The position numbers and the translations under genes were made by a program. Below the pieces are notes generated by a model that saw only the letters and a program-made list of their open reading frames with translations, searched no databases and was not told the DNA's origin. This document shows, piece after piece, positions 4,531 to 5,193 of a DNA stretch of 5,193 nucleotides. The stretch comes from Methanomassiliicoccaceae archaeon. Its GTDB lineage: Archaea; Thermoplasmatota; Thermoplasmata; Methanomassiliicoccales; Methanomethylophilaceae. Numbering within the stretch: position 1 is the first letter of the stretch; the number at the start of each line of letters is the position of its first letter. The stretch is from contig JAIRJQ010000050.1 in assembly GCA_031260545.1 (NCBI GenBank), forward strand, positions 1 through 5,193, given 5' to 3'.

Positions 4531-5193
4531 ATGCGTAATGTTGTATTTGGTGATCAAATAGAAACCGAACCCATTGAGATCTCCTCCGTGAGGAAGGAAT
4601 ACGGGAACTTCGTCGCACTTGATGACCTTACATTATCGGTGAAGAAGAACAGCTTCACCGGTCTGCTGGGGCCGAACGGAGCGGGGAAGAGCACGCTTTT
4701 GAAAATATTGACGAACCTTATACGCGCAACATCCGGTTCCGCGTTCCTGAATGGTGTGGACATAACGAAAAACGCCAAAGGTGCGCTGATGGATGTCGGC
4801 ACCGTCGTCGAGACGCCGGAGTTCTATACGTATCTTACACCCGTGGAAACGATGATGTATCTCGGCAAGATCAACGGAATGACCAATGAATCCCTGTCAT
4901 CAAAGATACCGGAGATATTGGAAAGGGTCAAAATGACCGAGTGGTCCGATAAACGCATAGGAACATTCTCCAAGGGGATGAGACAGCGCATCGCGTTAGG
5001 CCAGTCGCTGCTTACCGACCCGTCCGTCATAATACTCGATGAACCGACATCCGGTCTCGATCCGAGAGGGATGATAGAGATCCGTGAGATCCTTAAATCA
5101 CTGAAAACAAAGGATCTCACGATATTCATGAGCTCTCATATGTTATACGAGGTAAGCGACCTTTGCGATCGTATCGCAATGCTCAATCACGGT
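4531..5193 (+). CDS. ABC transporter ATP-binding protein (BcrA/NatA-like), 5' portion, cut by the window edge
   Basis: Cytoplasmic ATPase subunit of an ABC-2-type exporter; substrate unknown. The 221 visible codons include a nearly complete nucleotide-binding domain: Walker A GPNGAGKST at 47-55, signature FSKGMRQR at 146-153, Walker B with D-loop in VIILDEPTSGLD ending at residue 177 (Asp170, Glu171), and H-loop His203 in SSHML. At the Q-loop, VVETPEFY has Glu94 in place of glutamine, a pattern I associate with the bacitracin (BcrA) and lantibiotic-immunity ATPases. The ATG at 4531 is the first possible start after the in-frame TAA at 4525; the N-terminus has about ten residues before the fold begins. 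No Shine-Dalgarno is visible. It is divergent from the ribosomal operon, and a membrane permease gene probably follows beyond the edge. Family is sure; the transported compound is not. Confidence 0.93.
   Translation, partial: MRNVVFGDQIETEPIEISSVRKEYGNFVALDDLTLSVKKNSFTGLLGPNGAGKSTLLKILTNLIRATSGSAFLNGVDITKNAKGALMDVGTVVETPEFYTYLTPVETMMYLGKINGMTNESLSSKIPEILERVKMTEWSDKRIGTFSKGMRQRIALGQSLLTDPSVIILDEPTSGLDPRGMIEIREILKSLKTKDLTIFMSSHMLYEVSDLCDRIAMLNHG

Noticed and set aside
4554..5129. Two minus-strand frames of 82 and 101 codons
   Set aside because: The plus strand encodes all ABC ATPase motifs across this interval; the opposite frames lack recognisable features.

Overview
The window is archaeal and carries most of a str-type translation operon. 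Reading on the minus strand from about position 4200 down to 1, the genes are rps12 (uS12), rps7 (uS7), fusA (EF-2) and tuf (EF-1A), with tuf running off the left edge. On the plus strand at the right, divergent from the operon, is the 5' part of an ABC-transporter ATPase gene of the BcrA/NatA type, which runs off the right edge. The archaeal assignment rests on the archaeal/eukaryotic form of both elongation factors (EF-2 keeps the HRG diphthamide motif), on uS12 and uS7 of archaeal length and sequence, on TTTAAATA/TTAAATAT TATA boxes, and on ribosome-binding sites of the GGAGG/AGGTGAT type. The flavour of EF-1A and the moderate GC content suggest Thermoplasmatota, perhaps Methanomassiliicoccales. 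That placement is an impression from memory and not a computed one.

Layout: tuf (1-890, partial); a 75-bp gap with its own TATA box, a possible RNA hairpin and a strong Shine-Dalgarno (SD); fusA (966-3164); a 13-bp gap; rps7 (3178-3750); a 7-bp gap; rps12 (3758-4186); a 344-bp divergent intergenic region (4187-4530); the ABC ATPase (4531-5193, partial). rps12, rps7 and fusA are packed so tightly that stop codons touch or sit inside the next gene's SD, which implies one mRNA and coupled translation. tuf is probably read both from this mRNA and from its own promoter.

The operon supplies two small-subunit decoding-centre proteins and the two GTPases of elongation: EF-1A delivers aminoacyl-tRNA and EF-2 drives translocation. 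The ABC ATPase is functionally unrelated and shares only the divergent control region. Its permease partner is presumably beyond the right edge.

The genes are ordinary. The least explained part is the divergent intergenic region. It holds a perfect 14-bp palindrome where rps12 transcription should start, a 50-bp island of 72% GC with a foldable core between AT-rich flanks, and a 31-bp AT-rich dyad that ends at the base before the ABC gene's ATG. These are candidate operators or a small RNA. I found no CRISPR array, insertion sequence, tRNA, rRNA or convincing new multi-gene system.
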